This document shows, piece after piece, positions 1-8,631 of a DNA stretch of 64,000 bases. The translations under genes and the position numbers were made by a program. Positions within the stretch are counted from its first letter, which is position 1. Each line of letters opens with the position of its first letter. The stretch is taken from assembly GCA_017511535.1 (NCBI GenBank), contig JAFWJS010000035.1, positions 62,001 through 126,000 of the forward strand, read 5' to 3'. Source of the DNA: Eubacterium sp. (GTDB lineage: Bacteria; Bacillota; Clostridia; Peptostreptococcales; Anaerovoracaceae). The notes under the pieces are model-generated. The model worked only from the letters and a program-made list of their open reading frames with translations, ran no database searches and was not told where the DNA came from.

Positions 1-212
1 CCTGTCTGGCAAGCAAGAAAGTCGGAAACAGCGTGAAAAGAAGCAGAGCCAGAAGACTCATGCGGGAAGCGCTCAGATTTTCCGGCGTTGTCATATCACC
101 TGGATATGACATTATTATCATTGCGCGTAAATCCATTACAGAAGCCGGAATGCGTGATGTCAGGCAGTCTATCGTGACTGTACTTAAAAAAACCAGGGGA
201 GTTTTGGTATGA
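1..212 (+). CDS. rnpA: Ribonuclease P protein component, C-terminal part (5' end outside window)
   Basis: The reading frame from base 3 is open from the window edge to a TGA at 210-212 and gives the last 69 residues or so of RnpA. The run [21 protein letters not shown] is the family's conserved basic RNR region, which contacts precursor-tRNA and the P RNA. RnpA is the protein subunit of RNase P, which removes tRNA 5' leaders. The stop overlaps the yidD start in an ATGA arrangement, so the two are translationally coupled. In Firmicutes rpmH and dnaA normally lie just upstream, placing oriC close to the left edge. No ATG start is visible because the gene is cut by the window. Confidence 0.93.
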   Translation, partial: CLASKKVGNSVKRSRARRLMREALRFSGVVISPGYDIIIIARKSITEAGMRDVRQSIVTVLKKTRGVLV

Positions 213-439
213 AAAGCATAGGATGGCTGATGAGGAAGATCGTGATTCTTCCTATTAGATTCTATCAGAAATTTATATCACCCCTGTTCCCGCCTACTTG
301 CAGATATACGCCTACGTGCTCAGAATATTTCATCCAGGCAGTGGAGAAATATGGGCCGGTGAAGGGCTCATATCTGGGCATAAAAAGGATACTCAGGTGT
401 CATCCGGGACATCCGGGCGGGTACGACCCCGTTCCATAA
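209..439 (+). CDS. yidD: Membrane protein insertion efficiency factor YidD
   Basis: The 76-residue product has the YidD signature: an amphipathic N-terminus followed by [25 protein letters not shown] and a C-terminal [14 protein letters not shown]. The conserved cysteines in [10 protein letters not shown] and RCHP are all present. YidD is a small inner-face membrane protein that helps YidC insert proteins. Length is normal for the family. It overlaps rnpA by 4 nt and is followed 32 nt later by yidC, the standard rnpA-yidD-yidC order. Confidence 0.95.
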   Translation: MKSIGWLMRKIVILPIRFYQKFISPLFPPTCRYTPTCSEYFIQAVEKYGPVKGSYLGIKRILRCHPGHPGGYDPVP

Positions 440-471
440 ACGGGTCATTTATTATTGGAGGATATCGATAA

Positions 472-1197
472 ATGGAGTTTGTTTTATCAATGATAGCAAG
501 GCCGCTGGCGTTTTTGCTGCAGCTGCTGTATTCATTGATCGGTAACTACGGGATCTCTCTGATAGTACTTACGACTGTTATAAAGCTTGCGATGTACCCT
601 TCTTACAAGGCACAGATGATGTCTACGATGGGTATGCAGGACCTGCAGCCGAAGGTAAGAGAAATACAGAACAGATATGCCAACGACAGGCAGATGATGA
701 ACCAGAAGATGCAGGAGCTCTACCAGCAGGAAGGTGTGAGCCCTACAGCCGGTTGTCTACCTATGATCGTTCAGATGGTCGTGATCATGGGACTGTTCAC
801 TCTGCTGAGAGACCCTGTCAGATTCATGAGCTCTGAAAAGATGGTTTTCGCCATCCATGAGAGCTTCCTGTGGATAGAAGACCTGGCGCAGCCGGATCCA
901 TGGATACTTCCTATCCTTGCCGGTCTCGCGACATTCGCTTCATTCTTCTTCCAGCACAACCCTTCACAGGGCGGCGCAAACGATATAATGCAGAAGATGA
1001 TGAAGTATGTATTCCCGATCATGATCATGTGGCTTGCAAAGTCATATCCTGCGGGTCTTGCACTTTACTGGTTTGTCAGCCAGTTCTTACAGATATTCTT
1101 TAATCTCCGCTTCGACATGCTCAAGAAAAAGCAGATGGAAGAGAAGAATGGCAGCAGAAAAAGAAAGCCGGTAAGAGCAGGCAAAGGAGTTAATTAG
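472..1197 (+). CDS. yidC: YidC/Oxa1/SpoIIIJ membrane protein insertase
   Basis: The 241-residue protein inserts proteins into the cytoplasmic membrane. Hydrophobic segments lie near residues 5-35, 95-112, 143-160 and 175-200. The charged hairpin MQDLQPKVREIQNRYANDRQMMNQKMQELYQ follows the first core segment, as in Oxa1/YidC proteins, then GVSPTAGCLPMIVQMVVIMGLF. It lacks the large periplasmic domain of Gram-negative YidC, which fits a Gram-positive. No classical lipobox is evident at the very short N-terminus. A GGAGG Shine-Dalgarno precedes the ATG, and jag starts 1 nt after the stop. Confidence 0.95.
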   Translation: MEFVLSMIARPLAFLLQLLYSLIGNYGISLIVLTTVIKLAMYPSYKAQMMSTMGMQDLQPKVREIQNRYANDRQMMNQKMQELYQQEGVSPTAGCLPMIVQMVVIMGLFTLLRDPVRFMSSEKMVFAIHESFLWIEDLAQPDPWILPILAGLATFASFFFQHNPSQGGANDIMQKMMKYVFPIMIMWLAKSYPAGLALYWFVSQFLQIFFNLRFDMLKKKQMEEKNGSRKRKPVRAGKGVN

Positions 1198-1198
1198 A

Positions 1199-2062
1199 AT
1201 GGAACAGCTAGACGTAGTAGAAAAATGGGGAGACAGTGTCGATCAGGCAGTTGACCTGGCTCTCCGCGATATGAAACTCACCCGCGACGATGTAGACGTC
1301 GAAGTGCTTGAGGAACCATCAAGAGGATTTCTCGGCATCGTAGGTCAGAAGCTCGCAAGGGTGAAGGTCACAAGAAAAGGAGCATCCGTAGAGGAAGAAG
1401 TAAAAGAAGAAAAGAGCTTCGAACCTGTACAGAAAAAGGCTCCTGCAGAAGTCAGAAAAGAAGATAACGAAGAAGAGCCTCGTCAGGAAAGACGCTGGAA
1501 AAAGAACACGAACAAGAAACCGCTTTCAGAGCTCATCGATACAGAAGAATCGCTTACGCCTGAAGCGACGGTGGAAGACCTTGATTTTCATAAACAGATG
1601 AAGGAGCTTCCTCCTTGTGAAGATCACCCTGCCCTGACTTTCCTGAAAGACGTGGTATCAGATATGGGACTTGATCTCAAGATGGACGCGAAAGCAGATG
1701 ATTCCAATATTTACATCGAGCTTTCCGGAGAAGACTGCGGGACGATAATCGGACGCCGCGGACAGACGCTCGACGCTATACAGTATCTTACAAGTCTCGT
1801 GGTAAACAAAGAGCATGAAAACTATGTAAAGGTCGTGCTCGACGCTGAGGACTACAGATCAAGAAGAGAAAAGACGCTGGAACAGCTTGCTGACAAGATG
1901 GCAAAGAAAGCTGTAAAGTCACACAGAAGCCTTAAGCTTGATCCGATGAATCCATATGAGAGAAAAGTGATACACGCGACACTTCAGCAGAATCCGAGAG
2001 TCACTACAAGAAGCGAGGGACAGGATCCTTACAGAAGAGTCGTGATCGAGCCTAAACACTAA
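1199..2062 (+). CDS. jag: RNA-binding protein Jag/KhpB (SpoIIIJ-associated)
   Basis: The 287-residue protein has the three expected parts: an N-terminal Jag domain (residues 1-58, including VEVLEEPSRGFLGIVGQKLARVKV), a charged linker rich in E and K (about 60-130), then a KH domain (about 145-215, with GTIIGRRGQTLDAIQYLTSLVVN) and a C-terminal R3H domain (about 220-287, ending NPRVTTRSEGQDPYRRVVIEP). It binds RNA and in Firmicutes affects cell division and envelope genes. It sits directly behind yidC with 1 nt between them, as is usual. Confidence 0.94.
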   Translation: MEQLDVVEKWGDSVDQAVDLALRDMKLTRDDVDVEVLEEPSRGFLGIVGQKLARVKVTRKGASVEEEVKEEKSFEPVQKKAPAEVRKEDNEEEPRQERRWKKNTNKKPLSELIDTEESLTPEATVEDLDFHKQMKELPPCEDHPALTFLKDVVSDMGLDLKMDAKADDSNIYIELSGEDCGTIIGRRGQTLDAIQYLTSLVVNKEHENYVKVVLDAEDYRSRREKTLEQLADKMAKKAVKSHRSLKLDPMNPYERKVIHATLQQNPRVTTRSEGQDPYRRVVIEPKH

Positions 2063-2083
2063 GGAAAAGAATAAGATACAGCC

Positions 2084-2147
2084 GGGGATGGTATCTCTGA
2101 GAGCATTCGCTTAGAAGATTGTTCTCACAGGTACCATCCCCTTTATA
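2084..2147 (+). terminator. Probable intrinsic terminator after jag
   Basis: A perfect 10-bp inverted repeat, GGGGATGGTA (2084-2093) with TACCATCCCC (2132-2141), brackets a second imperfect stem (GAGAGCA / TGTTCTC) and is followed by TTTATATT. The loop is longer than usual and the U-tract is modest, so this may be a weak terminator. Confidence 0.5.
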
Positions 2148-2180
2148 TTGCATGAAGGGTCGATTGTGGGAAGGTTTTTG

Positions 2181-2209
2181 TTGACGTACAGAATGCTGTA
2201 CGTTATACT
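2181..2209 (+). promoter_or_regulatory. Promoter with palindromic operator for the yefM-yoeB pair
   Basis: A -35 TTGACG (2181-2186) and a -10 TATACT (2204-2209) are separated by 17 bp. The spacer holds a perfect palindrome, ACGTACAG-AATG-CTGTACGT (2184-2203). The TGTAC/GTACA core matches the kind of site bound by YefM-type antitoxins, so it is read as the autoregulatory operator. Confidence 0.7.
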
Positions 2210-2255
2210 TGTTTTGTTCGAAAGATATCATTCATATTCAGGAAGGAAGAGAAAG

Positions 2256-2519
2256 ATGAAAGCTGTTAACTATACAGAGTTCAGACAGAACATGAAAGAT
2301 TACATGGACATGGTATGTGATAACTACGACGCCGTGTATGTAACGAGGAAGAATAACAGAAACATCGTTGCGCTTTCAGAAGACAGCTACAACACACTCG
2401 TTGAGAACATGTATGTCATGAGCGAGAAAAGCAATCATGACTGGCTCACTGAATCCAGGAAACAGATAGAGGAAGGACGTTTCCACGAGCATGATCTTGT
2501 GGAGGCTGAGAATGAATAA
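2256..2519 (+). CDS. yefM: Antitoxin of the Phd/YefM family
   Basis: The 87-residue product starts MKAVNYTEFRQNMKDYMDMV, a typical YefM N-terminal DNA-binding fold, followed by YDAVYVTRKNNRNIVALSEDSYNTLVENMYV. The C-terminal half is acidic and probably binds the toxin. The ATG at 2256 is chosen because GGAAGGAAGA lies just upstream and all family similarity begins here; an in-frame ATG at 2148 would add 36 unrelated residues and include the promoter. It overlaps the yoeB start by 8 nt. The complex should repress its own promoter at 2181-2209. Confidence 0.9.
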   Translation: MKAVNYTEFRQNMKDYMDMVCDNYDAVYVTRKNNRNIVALSEDSYNTLVENMYVMSEKSNHDWLTESRKQIEEGRFHEHDLVEAENE

Positions 2520-2775
2520 ATTCTTTTCAGACAACGCCTGGGAAGACTATCAGTTATGGGTGAAGGAAGACAGGAAAACACTATCCAGGATCAACAGGCT
2601 GATCCTGGACATAGAGAGAAACGGAAACGAGGGGCTTGGAAGGCCTGAGCCGCTTACCGGAGACCTTACAGGTTACTGGAGCCGTAAAATAAATGAAAGA
2701 GACAGGCTCATCTACAGAAAAGAGCCGGACGGTCTCTATATATTGGCGTGCAGATATCATTATGGAGACAGATAA
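2512..2775 (+). CDS. yoeB: YoeB-type toxin (mRNA interferase)
   Basis: The 87-residue protein matches YoeB: FFSDNAWEDYQLWVKEDRKTLSRINRLILDIERN, then GLGRPEPLTGDLTGYWSRKINERDRLIYR and a C-terminal ILACRYHYGDR. The family is a RelE-fold ribosome-dependent endoribonuclease. The conserved R/E/H residues, including the C-terminal RYHY, are present, so it looks intact. ATG at 2512 is preferred; an upstream in-frame start at 2491 lies deeper within yefM. The stop is immediately followed by the mnmE ATG, so mnmE could be co-transcribed with the toxin. Confidence 0.92.
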   Translation: MNKFFSDNAWEDYQLWVKEDRKTLSRINRLILDIERNGNEGLGRPEPLTGDLTGYWSRKINERDRLIYRKEPDGLYILACRYHYGDR

Positions 2776-4155
2776 ATGGAAGATACTATAGCCGCGATCG
2801 CCACTCCATTCGGGGAAGGCGGTATCGGGATAATAAGGCTGTCCGGCGATGAAGCCGGCAGGATACTGAACGAGGTCTTTGTTCCCGCCGGTAAAGCGGG
2901 GACAGACGAGGCAGGAAGCCGGAAGCTGATGTATGGCCGCGTCAAGGATCCGGATACGGGAAATGTCATCGATGAGGTGCTGGCGGTCTTCATGAAGGGA
3001 CCGCACACATACACAGGCGAGGATGTTGCTGAGATCGACTGCCACGGAGGCATCGTGCCGCTCAGGAGAACGCTGGAGCTCGTATATTCCAGAGGCGCGA
3101 GACCTGCGGAACGGGGAGAGTTCACCAAAAGAGCGTATCTGAACGGCAGGATCGACCTGTCGCAGGCTGAAGCCGTCATCGACCTGGTGAAAGCCAAAGC
3201 GGACCGGTCGTTTGATGTCGCGATGGATCAGCTTCAGGGAAAGCTTTCTGAAGACATCCGGAAGATCAGGGCAAAGCTTATGGACCTCCTCGTAGAGCTG
3301 ACGGTCAATATTGATTACCCTGACGAGGACATAGAAGTCATTACATATGAAAGGCTGGACTCCGGGCTGAAGGACGTTCAGGCGGATATCAGCAGGCTGA
3401 TCGCGAGCAGCAACACGGGAAGGCTGATTTCCGAAGGTATCAAAGTGTCGATCATAGGAAAGCCGAACGTCGGCAAATCATCCCTGATGAACGCCCTTCT
3501 CCGCGAATCCAGGGCGATCGTCACAGACATCCCGGGAACGACCAGAGACACGATCCAGGAGTCGCTTGCGATAGACGGGATCCCGGTCGTACTTACAGAT
3601 ACCGCCGGGATAAGGGAGACCGAAGATAAGATAGAAACTATCGGAATAGAGCGGAGCAAAGCCTCGTTCAACGAAGCGGACCTGGTCCTCTTCATGATCG
3701 ACGGATCCAGAGAGCTGAGCGCCGAGGACCGCCTCATCGCGGAACATCTCGACCCTCAGAAGACTGTGTGCATAGTCAACAAGTCTGACATGGAACAGAA
3801 AGTCACCGCGGAGGAGATCAAAGCCCTTTCGGGAGGCGCCCCGGCAGTAGAGACTACTCTTCTTGACGACAGCGGCGCTGAATTGGTTGAAAAGATCATA
3901 AAGGACCGCGTCCTGGCCGGAGAAACGTCGCAGGAAGAAAGTGTTACAGTGACAAGCGCCAGGCACGAGCAGCTGCTCAGGCAGGCAGAGCAATCAGTAA
4001 AAGACGCACTCGTGCTCGTCCGGAAAGAGGAGCCGGTAGAGATAATAGAGATAGACGTAAACCAGGCATATGAGAGCTTAGGTGAGATAATAGGAGAATC
4101 TGTGGGAGACGACATAATAGACGAAGTGTTCTCAAGATTCTGTCTTGGAAAGTAG
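2776..4155 (+). CDS. mnmE: tRNA uridine-5-carboxymethylaminomethyl modification GTPase MnmE
   Basis: The 459-residue GTPase works with MnmG to make cmnm5U at the wobble position of tRNA. An N-terminal folate-binding domain starts [23 protein letters not shown] helical domain surrounds an inserted G domain (about 218-375) with GKPNVGKSS (G1), DIPGTTRDT (G2), DTAG (G3) and NKSD (G4). The C-terminus ends FCLGK, the family's conserved CxGK tail. Length is normal. The ATG directly abuts the yoeB stop, an unusual upstream neighbour since jag or yidC normally precedes mnmE. Confidence 0.96.
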   Translation: MEDTIAAIATPFGEGGIGIIRLSGDEAGRILNEVFVPAGKAGTDEAGSRKLMYGRVKDPDTGNVIDEVLAVFMKGPHTYTGEDVAEIDCHGGIVPLRRTLELVYSRGARPAERGEFTKRAYLNGRIDLSQAEAVIDLVKAKADRSFDVAMDQLQGKLSEDIRKIRAKLMDLLVELTVNIDYPDEDIEVITYERLDSGLKDVQADISRLIASSNTGRLISEGIKVSIIGKPNVGKSSLMNALLRESRAIVTDIPGTTRDTIQESLAIDGIPVVLTDTAGIRETEDKIETIGIERSKASFNEADLVLFMIDGSRELSAEDRLIAEHLDPQKTVCIVNKSDMEQKVTAEEIKALSGGAPAVETTLLDDSGAELVEKIIKDRVLAGETSQEESVTVTSARHEQLLRQAEQSVKDALVLVRKEEPVEIIEIDVNQAYESLGEIIGESVGDDIIDEVFSRFCLGK

Positions 4156-4160
4156 GAAAT

Positions 4161-6059
4161 ATGAACGAAGAAGAAAGAAGCAGATACATCCATATGGGTG
4201 ATTACGACGTATGCATCATCGGAGCGGGCCACGCGGGTTGTGAGGCGGCTCTGGCATGCGCCAGAATGGGCGTGAAGACGATGATGTTCTCGATCAACCT
4301 TGAGGCAGTCGCGATGATGCCTTGCAACCCGGCTATCGGAGGAACAGGTAAAGGACATCTTGTAAGAGAAATAGACGCTCTGGGCGGCGAGATGGGCCTG
4401 AATATCGACAAGACATTCCTTCAGAGCCGGATGCTGAACACATCAAAAGGCCCTGCCGTGCATTCCCTGCGCGCACAGGCTGATAAGAAGCAGTATCATG
4501 TCGAGATGAAGAAAGTCCTCGAGAGGCAGGAGAATCTGGATATAAAACAGCAGGAAGTCATCGATATCGACGTTGAAGACGGCCGTATACGCGGAGTTGT
4601 GACCAAGACGCACGCATATTATTCATGTAAAGCCATAGTCATAGCCACAGGTACATTCCTCGGAGGCAGGATCTTCATAGGCGAAAGCAATTTCGCAAGC
4701 GGACCGAACGGCCTCTCCCCTTCTGTGGATCTGGTCGGCAGCCTGAAGAGGCTTGGGCTTCCGCTGAGAAGGTTCAAGACAGGAACACCCGCGAGAGCGC
4801 TGAAGTCAACGTTCGATTACGACAAGATGGAGATACAGCCGGGAGACGAACATATAGTTCCGTTCTCATTCATGAACGATCACCTTGAAAAAGAACAGAT
4901 CCCCTGCTGGCTTTCATATACCAACGAAGAAACACACAGGATATTACGCGAGAACTTCTCCAGATCCGCTTTGTTCGGAGGCGCGATAACTGGGATAGGA
5001 CCAAGATACTGCCCTTCTATCGAGTCCAAGGTAGACAGATTCCCGGACAGAAAGAGACATCAGCTCTTCGTGGAGCCTGAGGGCGCCGAGACAGACGAGA
5101 TGTACATCCAGGGAATGAGCTCCAGTATGCCTGAAGACGTGCAGCGTGACTTCTACCATACAATCAAAGGCCTGGAGCACATATATATCACAAGGCCTGC
5201 GTATGCCATAGAGTATGACTGTATCGACCCTATCGAGCTGTCGCTGAATCTTGAGTACAAGAAGATACATGGATTCTTCTGCGCAGGACAGTTCAACGGG
5301 AGCAGCGGATATGAAGAGGCGGCTGCTCAGGGCCTGATGGCAGGTATCAACGCTGCTCTGGAGATACAGGGAAGAGAGCCCTTCATACTTGACAGGAGCG
5401 AAGCGTACATCGGAGTGCTTATCGACGACCTTGTGACCAAAGGGACCAACGAGCCGTACAGGATAATGACAAGCCGGGCGGAATACAGGCTCCTTCTGAG
5501 GCAGGACAACGCTGATACAAGGCTGACAGAGAAGGGTTACAAGCTCGGTCTGGTTACGGAGGAACGCTGGCAGAAGTATCTTAAAAAGCAGGAGAACGTC
5601 CGGAAAGAGATAGAAAGGCTCAGAACAACAGGCGTCACGCCGGAAGCGGCAAAGACCTTTCTGGAAAAAAATGGAAGCACGCCGCTTGCGAACAGGGTGC
5701 CGATTTACGAGCTCCTCAAAAGACCGGAGATCACATATGACGATCTGGCAGAGATAGATCCGGAGAGACCGGAGCTGACACTTCATGAAAAGGCAGAAGT
5801 GGAAGTGCATATAAAGTACGAAGGGTATATACAGAAGCAGCTCGATCAGGTAGCGAAATTCAAGAAGCTGGAAAGCAAAAAGCTTCCACAGGATCTGAAG
5901 TATTCAGAGATAGCAGGACTGAGGATCGAGGCACAGCAGAAGCTCGATGAGATAAAGCCGGGCTCGATAGGGCAGGCGTCCAGGATATCAGGAGTATCTC
6001 CTGCGGATATCAACGTGCTCATCATTTATCTTGAGAGAGCAAGAAGACTGAAAGGTTAG
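4161..6059 (+). CDS. mnmG: tRNA uridine-5-carboxymethylaminomethyl modification enzyme MnmG (GidA)
   Basis: The 632-residue FAD protein is the partner of MnmE. The dinucleotide-binding motif [22 protein letters not shown] lies near residues 14-35, followed by [22 protein letters not shown] and later [27 protein letters not shown]. The C-terminal helical domain that contacts tRNA and MnmE is complete. The ATG at 4161 is 5 nt after the mnmE stop; a second ATG at 4194 (MGDYDVC) would start closer to the FAD motif and cannot be excluded. rsmG follows after 2 nt. Confidence 0.96.
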   Translation: MNEEERSRYIHMGDYDVCIIGAGHAGCEAALACARMGVKTMMFSINLEAVAMMPCNPAIGGTGKGHLVREIDALGGEMGLNIDKTFLQSRMLNTSKGPAVHSLRAQADKKQYHVEMKKVLERQENLDIKQQEVIDIDVEDGRIRGVVTKTHAYYSCKAIVIATGTFLGGRIFIGESNFASGPNGLSPSVDLVGSLKRLGLPLRRFKTGTPARALKSTFDYDKMEIQPGDEHIVPFSFMNDHLEKEQIPCWLSYTNEETHRILRENFSRSALFGGAITGIGPRYCPSIESKVDRFPDRKRHQLFVEPEGAETDEMYIQGMSSSMPEDVQRDFYHTIKGLEHIYITRPAYAIEYDCIDPIELSLNLEYKKIHGFFCAGQFNGSSGYEEAAAQGLMAGINAALEIQGREPFILDRSEAYIGVLIDDLVTKGTNEPYRIMTSRAEYRLLLRQDNADTRLTEKGYKLGLVTEERWQKYLKKQENVRKEIERLRTTGVTPEAAKTFLEKNGSTPLANRVPIYELLKRPEITYDDLAEIDPERPELTLHEKAEVEVHIKYEGYIQKQLDQVAKFKKLESKKLPQDLKYSEIAGLRIEAQQKLDEIKPGSIGQASRISGVSPADINVLIIYLERARRLKG

Positions 6060-6061
6060 AA

Positions 6062-6790
6062 ATGATCACAGAAGACCGCATGAAATATACGAATGAAATA
6101 GAGGCGGCGCTGAAAGAAGCCGGATATGCCGCTGATCATGAAGCATGCCGCAGTCTCTCGATATACATGACAGGCATACTTGAACGGAACAAAAGCATAA
6201 ATCTGACCCGCGTGACAGATCCGGAGAGCTTCATACACGACCACATAGTTGATTCCGCGTCTCTGTCGAAACTTGATGCTCTGAGAAACGCCGGGACGGT
6301 CTGTGACGTCGGCACGGGTGCGGGGTTCCCGGGGATAGTACTTGCGGCTCTTTTTCCTGAGAAAAGGCTCATCCTTATAGATTCGCTGGCCAAAAGACTG
6401 GCCGTGATAAAGGACCTTGCGGCTGAGGCGGGGATAGATAATATAAAGCTGGTGCATGCGAGAGCTGAAGACGCGGGACATGATCCGGACCTGCGCGAGC
6501 ATTTCGATCTGGTTACAGCGCGCGCGGTCGCGAAGCTGTCTGTGCTTGCGGAGCTTGCGCTCCCTCTTGTAAAAAAGGGCGGGACATTTGCGGCATTTAA
6601 GGGTGCTTCATGCGAAGAAGAAGCAGAAGAAGCAGAAAAAGCCGCCAACATTTTGGGGTCTTCAGGCATCACTATACAAGATGCAGGGGTAGAAGGCACC
6701 AGACACATGTTCGCAGTGATGAAAAAGATCAGAAAGACCCCCGGAAAGTACCCGCGGAAGGCGGGCGAGCCAGCCCGAAAACCGTTATAA
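6062..6790 (+). CDS. rsmG: 16S rRNA (guanine527-N7)-methyltransferase RsmG (GidB)
   Basis: The 242-residue methyltransferase uses SAM to methylate G527 of 16S rRNA. Family features are NLTRVTDPESFIHDHIVDSASL, the SAM-binding loop VCDVGTGAGFPGIVLAALFPEKRLILIDSLAKR, and FDLVTARAVAKLSVLAELALPLVKKGG. The final 20 residues are basic and less conserved. The ATG at 6062 is 2 nt after mnmG, so the three genes form one unit. The following spacer carries a parS site. Confidence 0.94.
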   Translation: MITEDRMKYTNEIEAALKEAGYAADHEACRSLSIYMTGILERNKSINLTRVTDPESFIHDHIVDSASLSKLDALRNAGTVCDVGTGAGFPGIVLAALFPEKRLILIDSLAKRLAVIKDLAAEAGIDNIKLVHARAEDAGHDPDLREHFDLVTARAVAKLSVLAELALPLVKKGGTFAAFKGASCEEEAEEAEKAANILGSSGITIQDAGVEGTRHMFAVMKKIRKTPGKYPRKAGEPARKPL

Positions 6791-6809
6791 AATCAAGTGG
6801 TTCAGCGTT

Positions 6810-6825
6810 TGTTTCACGTGAAACA
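6810..6825. other. parS centromere-like site (copy 1)
   Basis: The sequence TGTTTCACGTGAAACA is a perfect 16-bp palindrome and is identical to the bacterial parS consensus bound by ParB/Spo0J. It lies between rsmG and parA. A second perfect copy lies immediately after parB. Confidence 0.97.
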
Positions 6826-6930
6826 CTGAACTGGAAAAACAAGTCGGTTTAAGGTAGAATATCATGTGGTATATAAGGCGCTTTCTGCGTCTTCAATATA
6901 TAGAATCTGTACCGGAAGGAGCAATGTAAA

Positions 6931-7704
6931 TTGGGTAAGGCAATTGCGATCTTCAATCAGAAGGGCGGAGTCGGAAAAACGACTACCAATATCAATCTGG
7001 GCGCCAGTCTGGCGATGCTGGGGAAGAAGGTCCTCATAGTAGACATAGATCCGCAGGGAAACACGACCAGCGGGATCGGAGTCTCAAAGAGAGCTCTGAG
7101 CGACACTGTGTACGAGCTTCTTATCCAGGACGACTATGATACAAGAAAAGCGATCCTCGAGACCGGCGTTAAGGGGCTGGACGTCATACCGGCCAATGTG
7201 GATCTTGCCGGCGCTGAGATAGAGCTTGTGGCTATAGAAGGACGGGAGACAAGACTTAAAGAGGCGATCGATCAGGTGAGAGATGATTATGACTTCATCT
7301 TCATCGATTGTCCTCCTTCGCTGGGGCTGCTTACGATAAACTCGCTTACTGCGGTCGAAAGCGTGCTTATCCCTATCCAGTGCGAATTCTACGCCCTGGA
7401 GGGCGTCAGTCAGCTGATGAGCACTATCGAGCTTGTAAGGAAAAGCCTGAACAATGGTCTGGAGATAGAGGGCGTCGTCCTCAGCATGTTCGACGGACGG
7501 ACGAACCTCGCGATACAGGTGGTACAGGAAGTAAAGAAATATTTCGGTGACAGAGTATATTCCACTGTGATACCGAGAAACATACGGCTGGCGGAGGCGC
7601 CGAGTTTCGGTATGGCGATAACGGAATATGATCCGAGATCCAAAGGGGCAAAAGCATACAGGGCATTTGCAGAAGAATTTCTGAAGCGGGAGGAGAACAG
7701 ATAG
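6931..7704 (+). CDS. parA: Chromosome-partitioning ATPase ParA/Soj
   Basis: The 257-residue protein is a deviant Walker ATPase that positions ParB-bound origin DNA and in Firmicutes also controls DnaA. The P-loop KGGVGKTTTNINLGASLA is near residues 11-28, the Walker A' DIDPQGNTTSGIG near 40-52 and the Walker B FIFIDCPPSLGLLTINSL near 115-130. The start codon is TTG, placed 9 nt behind GGAAGGAG; an ATG 7 nt upstream runs straight into a TAA and cannot be used. parB begins immediately after the stop. Confidence 0.95.
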   Translation: MGKAIAIFNQKGGVGKTTTNINLGASLAMLGKKVLIVDIDPQGNTTSGIGVSKRALSDTVYELLIQDDYDTRKAILETGVKGLDVIPANVDLAGAEIELVAIEGRETRLKEAIDQVRDDYDFIFIDCPPSLGLLTINSLTAVESVLIPIQCEFYALEGVSQLMSTIELVRKSLNNGLEIEGVVLSMFDGRTNLAIQVVQEVKKYFGDRVYSTVIPRNIRLAEAPSFGMAITEYDPRSKGAKAYRAFAEEFLKREENR

Positions 7705-8598
7705 ATGGCAGCGAGATCAGTAAAAAACAATGTGCTGGGAAGGGGAATAAGCGCCCTTATATCAGAAGGCGCGCCTGCTGTGGAAACAAAAGAAGTCCCA
7801 CAGGCAGCGCAGGATCCTGAAAACACAGTAGCCTATATAGACATAAACGACATAAAGCCAAACAAAAGCCAGCCGAGGAAGAATTTTGATGAAGACAGCA
7901 TAACTGAGCTTGCGGGATCGATCCAGGAACACGGCATCATCCAGCCTCTCATAGTAAGGAAAAGCTCTTCAGGATACGAGCTTGTAGCAGGAGAGAGAAG
8001 ATGGCGCGCCGCGAGAAAAGCAGGACTTGATAAAGTGCCGTGCCTTATCCGTGAATTTACGGATGAAGAGAACGCTCTTATCGCAATAATAGAGAACATG
8101 CAGCGTGAAGACCTTGATCCGATAGAAGAAGCTGAAGGTCTGAACGAGATGATAAAGGCGTACGGCCTTACGCAGGACGAGGTGTCCAGAAGTGTCGGGA
8201 AAAGCCGTCCTTACATAGCCAATTCCCTGAGACTTCTCAAGCTGCCCGGAAAAATAAGAACACAGGTAAGCGCAGGCAAGATCTCAGCGGGACACGCAAG
8301 AGCGATACTCGGGCTCAGAAGCGTCTCGGCGCAGGAACAGCTTGCGGATAAGATAGTGGCAGAAGGGCTCTCGGTAAGAGAGACGGAAGATATAGTCAAG
8401 AACGGAGGGAAAAAGAAACGTCCGCCCAGAAGATCCAGAAAAGATCCTGATATCATTGCAGTAGAGGAAAAACTCAAGGAGATCTACGGGACCAGAGTCA
8501 CGATAACGACCAACGGCAGAAAGGGCACCGTTGAACTTGCATATTACGGAAGAGATGATCTTAACCGGCTCATAGAGCTTCTGGAGTCGAACAGATAG
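7705..8598 (+). CDS. parB: Chromosome-partitioning protein ParB/Spo0J
   Basis: The 297-residue protein is a CTP-dependent clamp that loads at parS and spreads on DNA. The N-terminal CTP-binding domain contains KPNKSQPRKNFDEDSITELA, QPLIVRK and GERRWRAARKAG. The helix-turn-helix is around DEVSRSVGKSRPYIANSLRLLKLP, and a basic linker precedes the dimerisation domain at the C-terminus. The ATG directly follows the parA stop with GGGAGGAG upstream. Its two putative binding sites flank the parAB pair. Confidence 0.95.
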   Translation: MAARSVKNNVLGRGISALISEGAPAVETKEVPQAAQDPENTVAYIDINDIKPNKSQPRKNFDEDSITELAGSIQEHGIIQPLIVRKSSSGYELVAGERRWRAARKAGLDKVPCLIREFTDEENALIAIIENMQREDLDPIEEAEGLNEMIKAYGLTQDEVSRSVGKSRPYIANSLRLLKLPGKIRTQVSAGKISAGHARAILGLRSVSAQEQLADKIVAEGLSVRETEDIVKNGGKKKRPPRRSRKDPDIIAVEEKLKEIYGTRVTITTNGRKGTVELAYYGRDDLNRLIELLESNR

Positions 8599-8603
8599 AG
8601 GAT

Positions 8604-8619
8604 TGTTTCACGTGAAACA
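8604..8619. other. parS centromere-like site (copy 2)
   Basis: A second perfect TGTTTCACGTGAAACA palindrome lies 5 nt after the parB stop and 12 nt before the next start codon. One flanking base pair extends the symmetry to 18 bp (8603-8620). Confidence 0.97.
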
Positions 8620-8631
8620 AGGGATGTTGAT

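Noticed and set aside
2148..2255. N-terminal extension of yefM from an earlier ATG
   Set aside because: The extension contains the promoter and operator, has no family similarity, and the ATG at 2256 has its own Shine-Dalgarno.
4944..5810. 288-residue open frame antisense to mnmG
   Set aside because: mnmG is fully supported by conserved motifs across this region; the antisense frame has no independent support.
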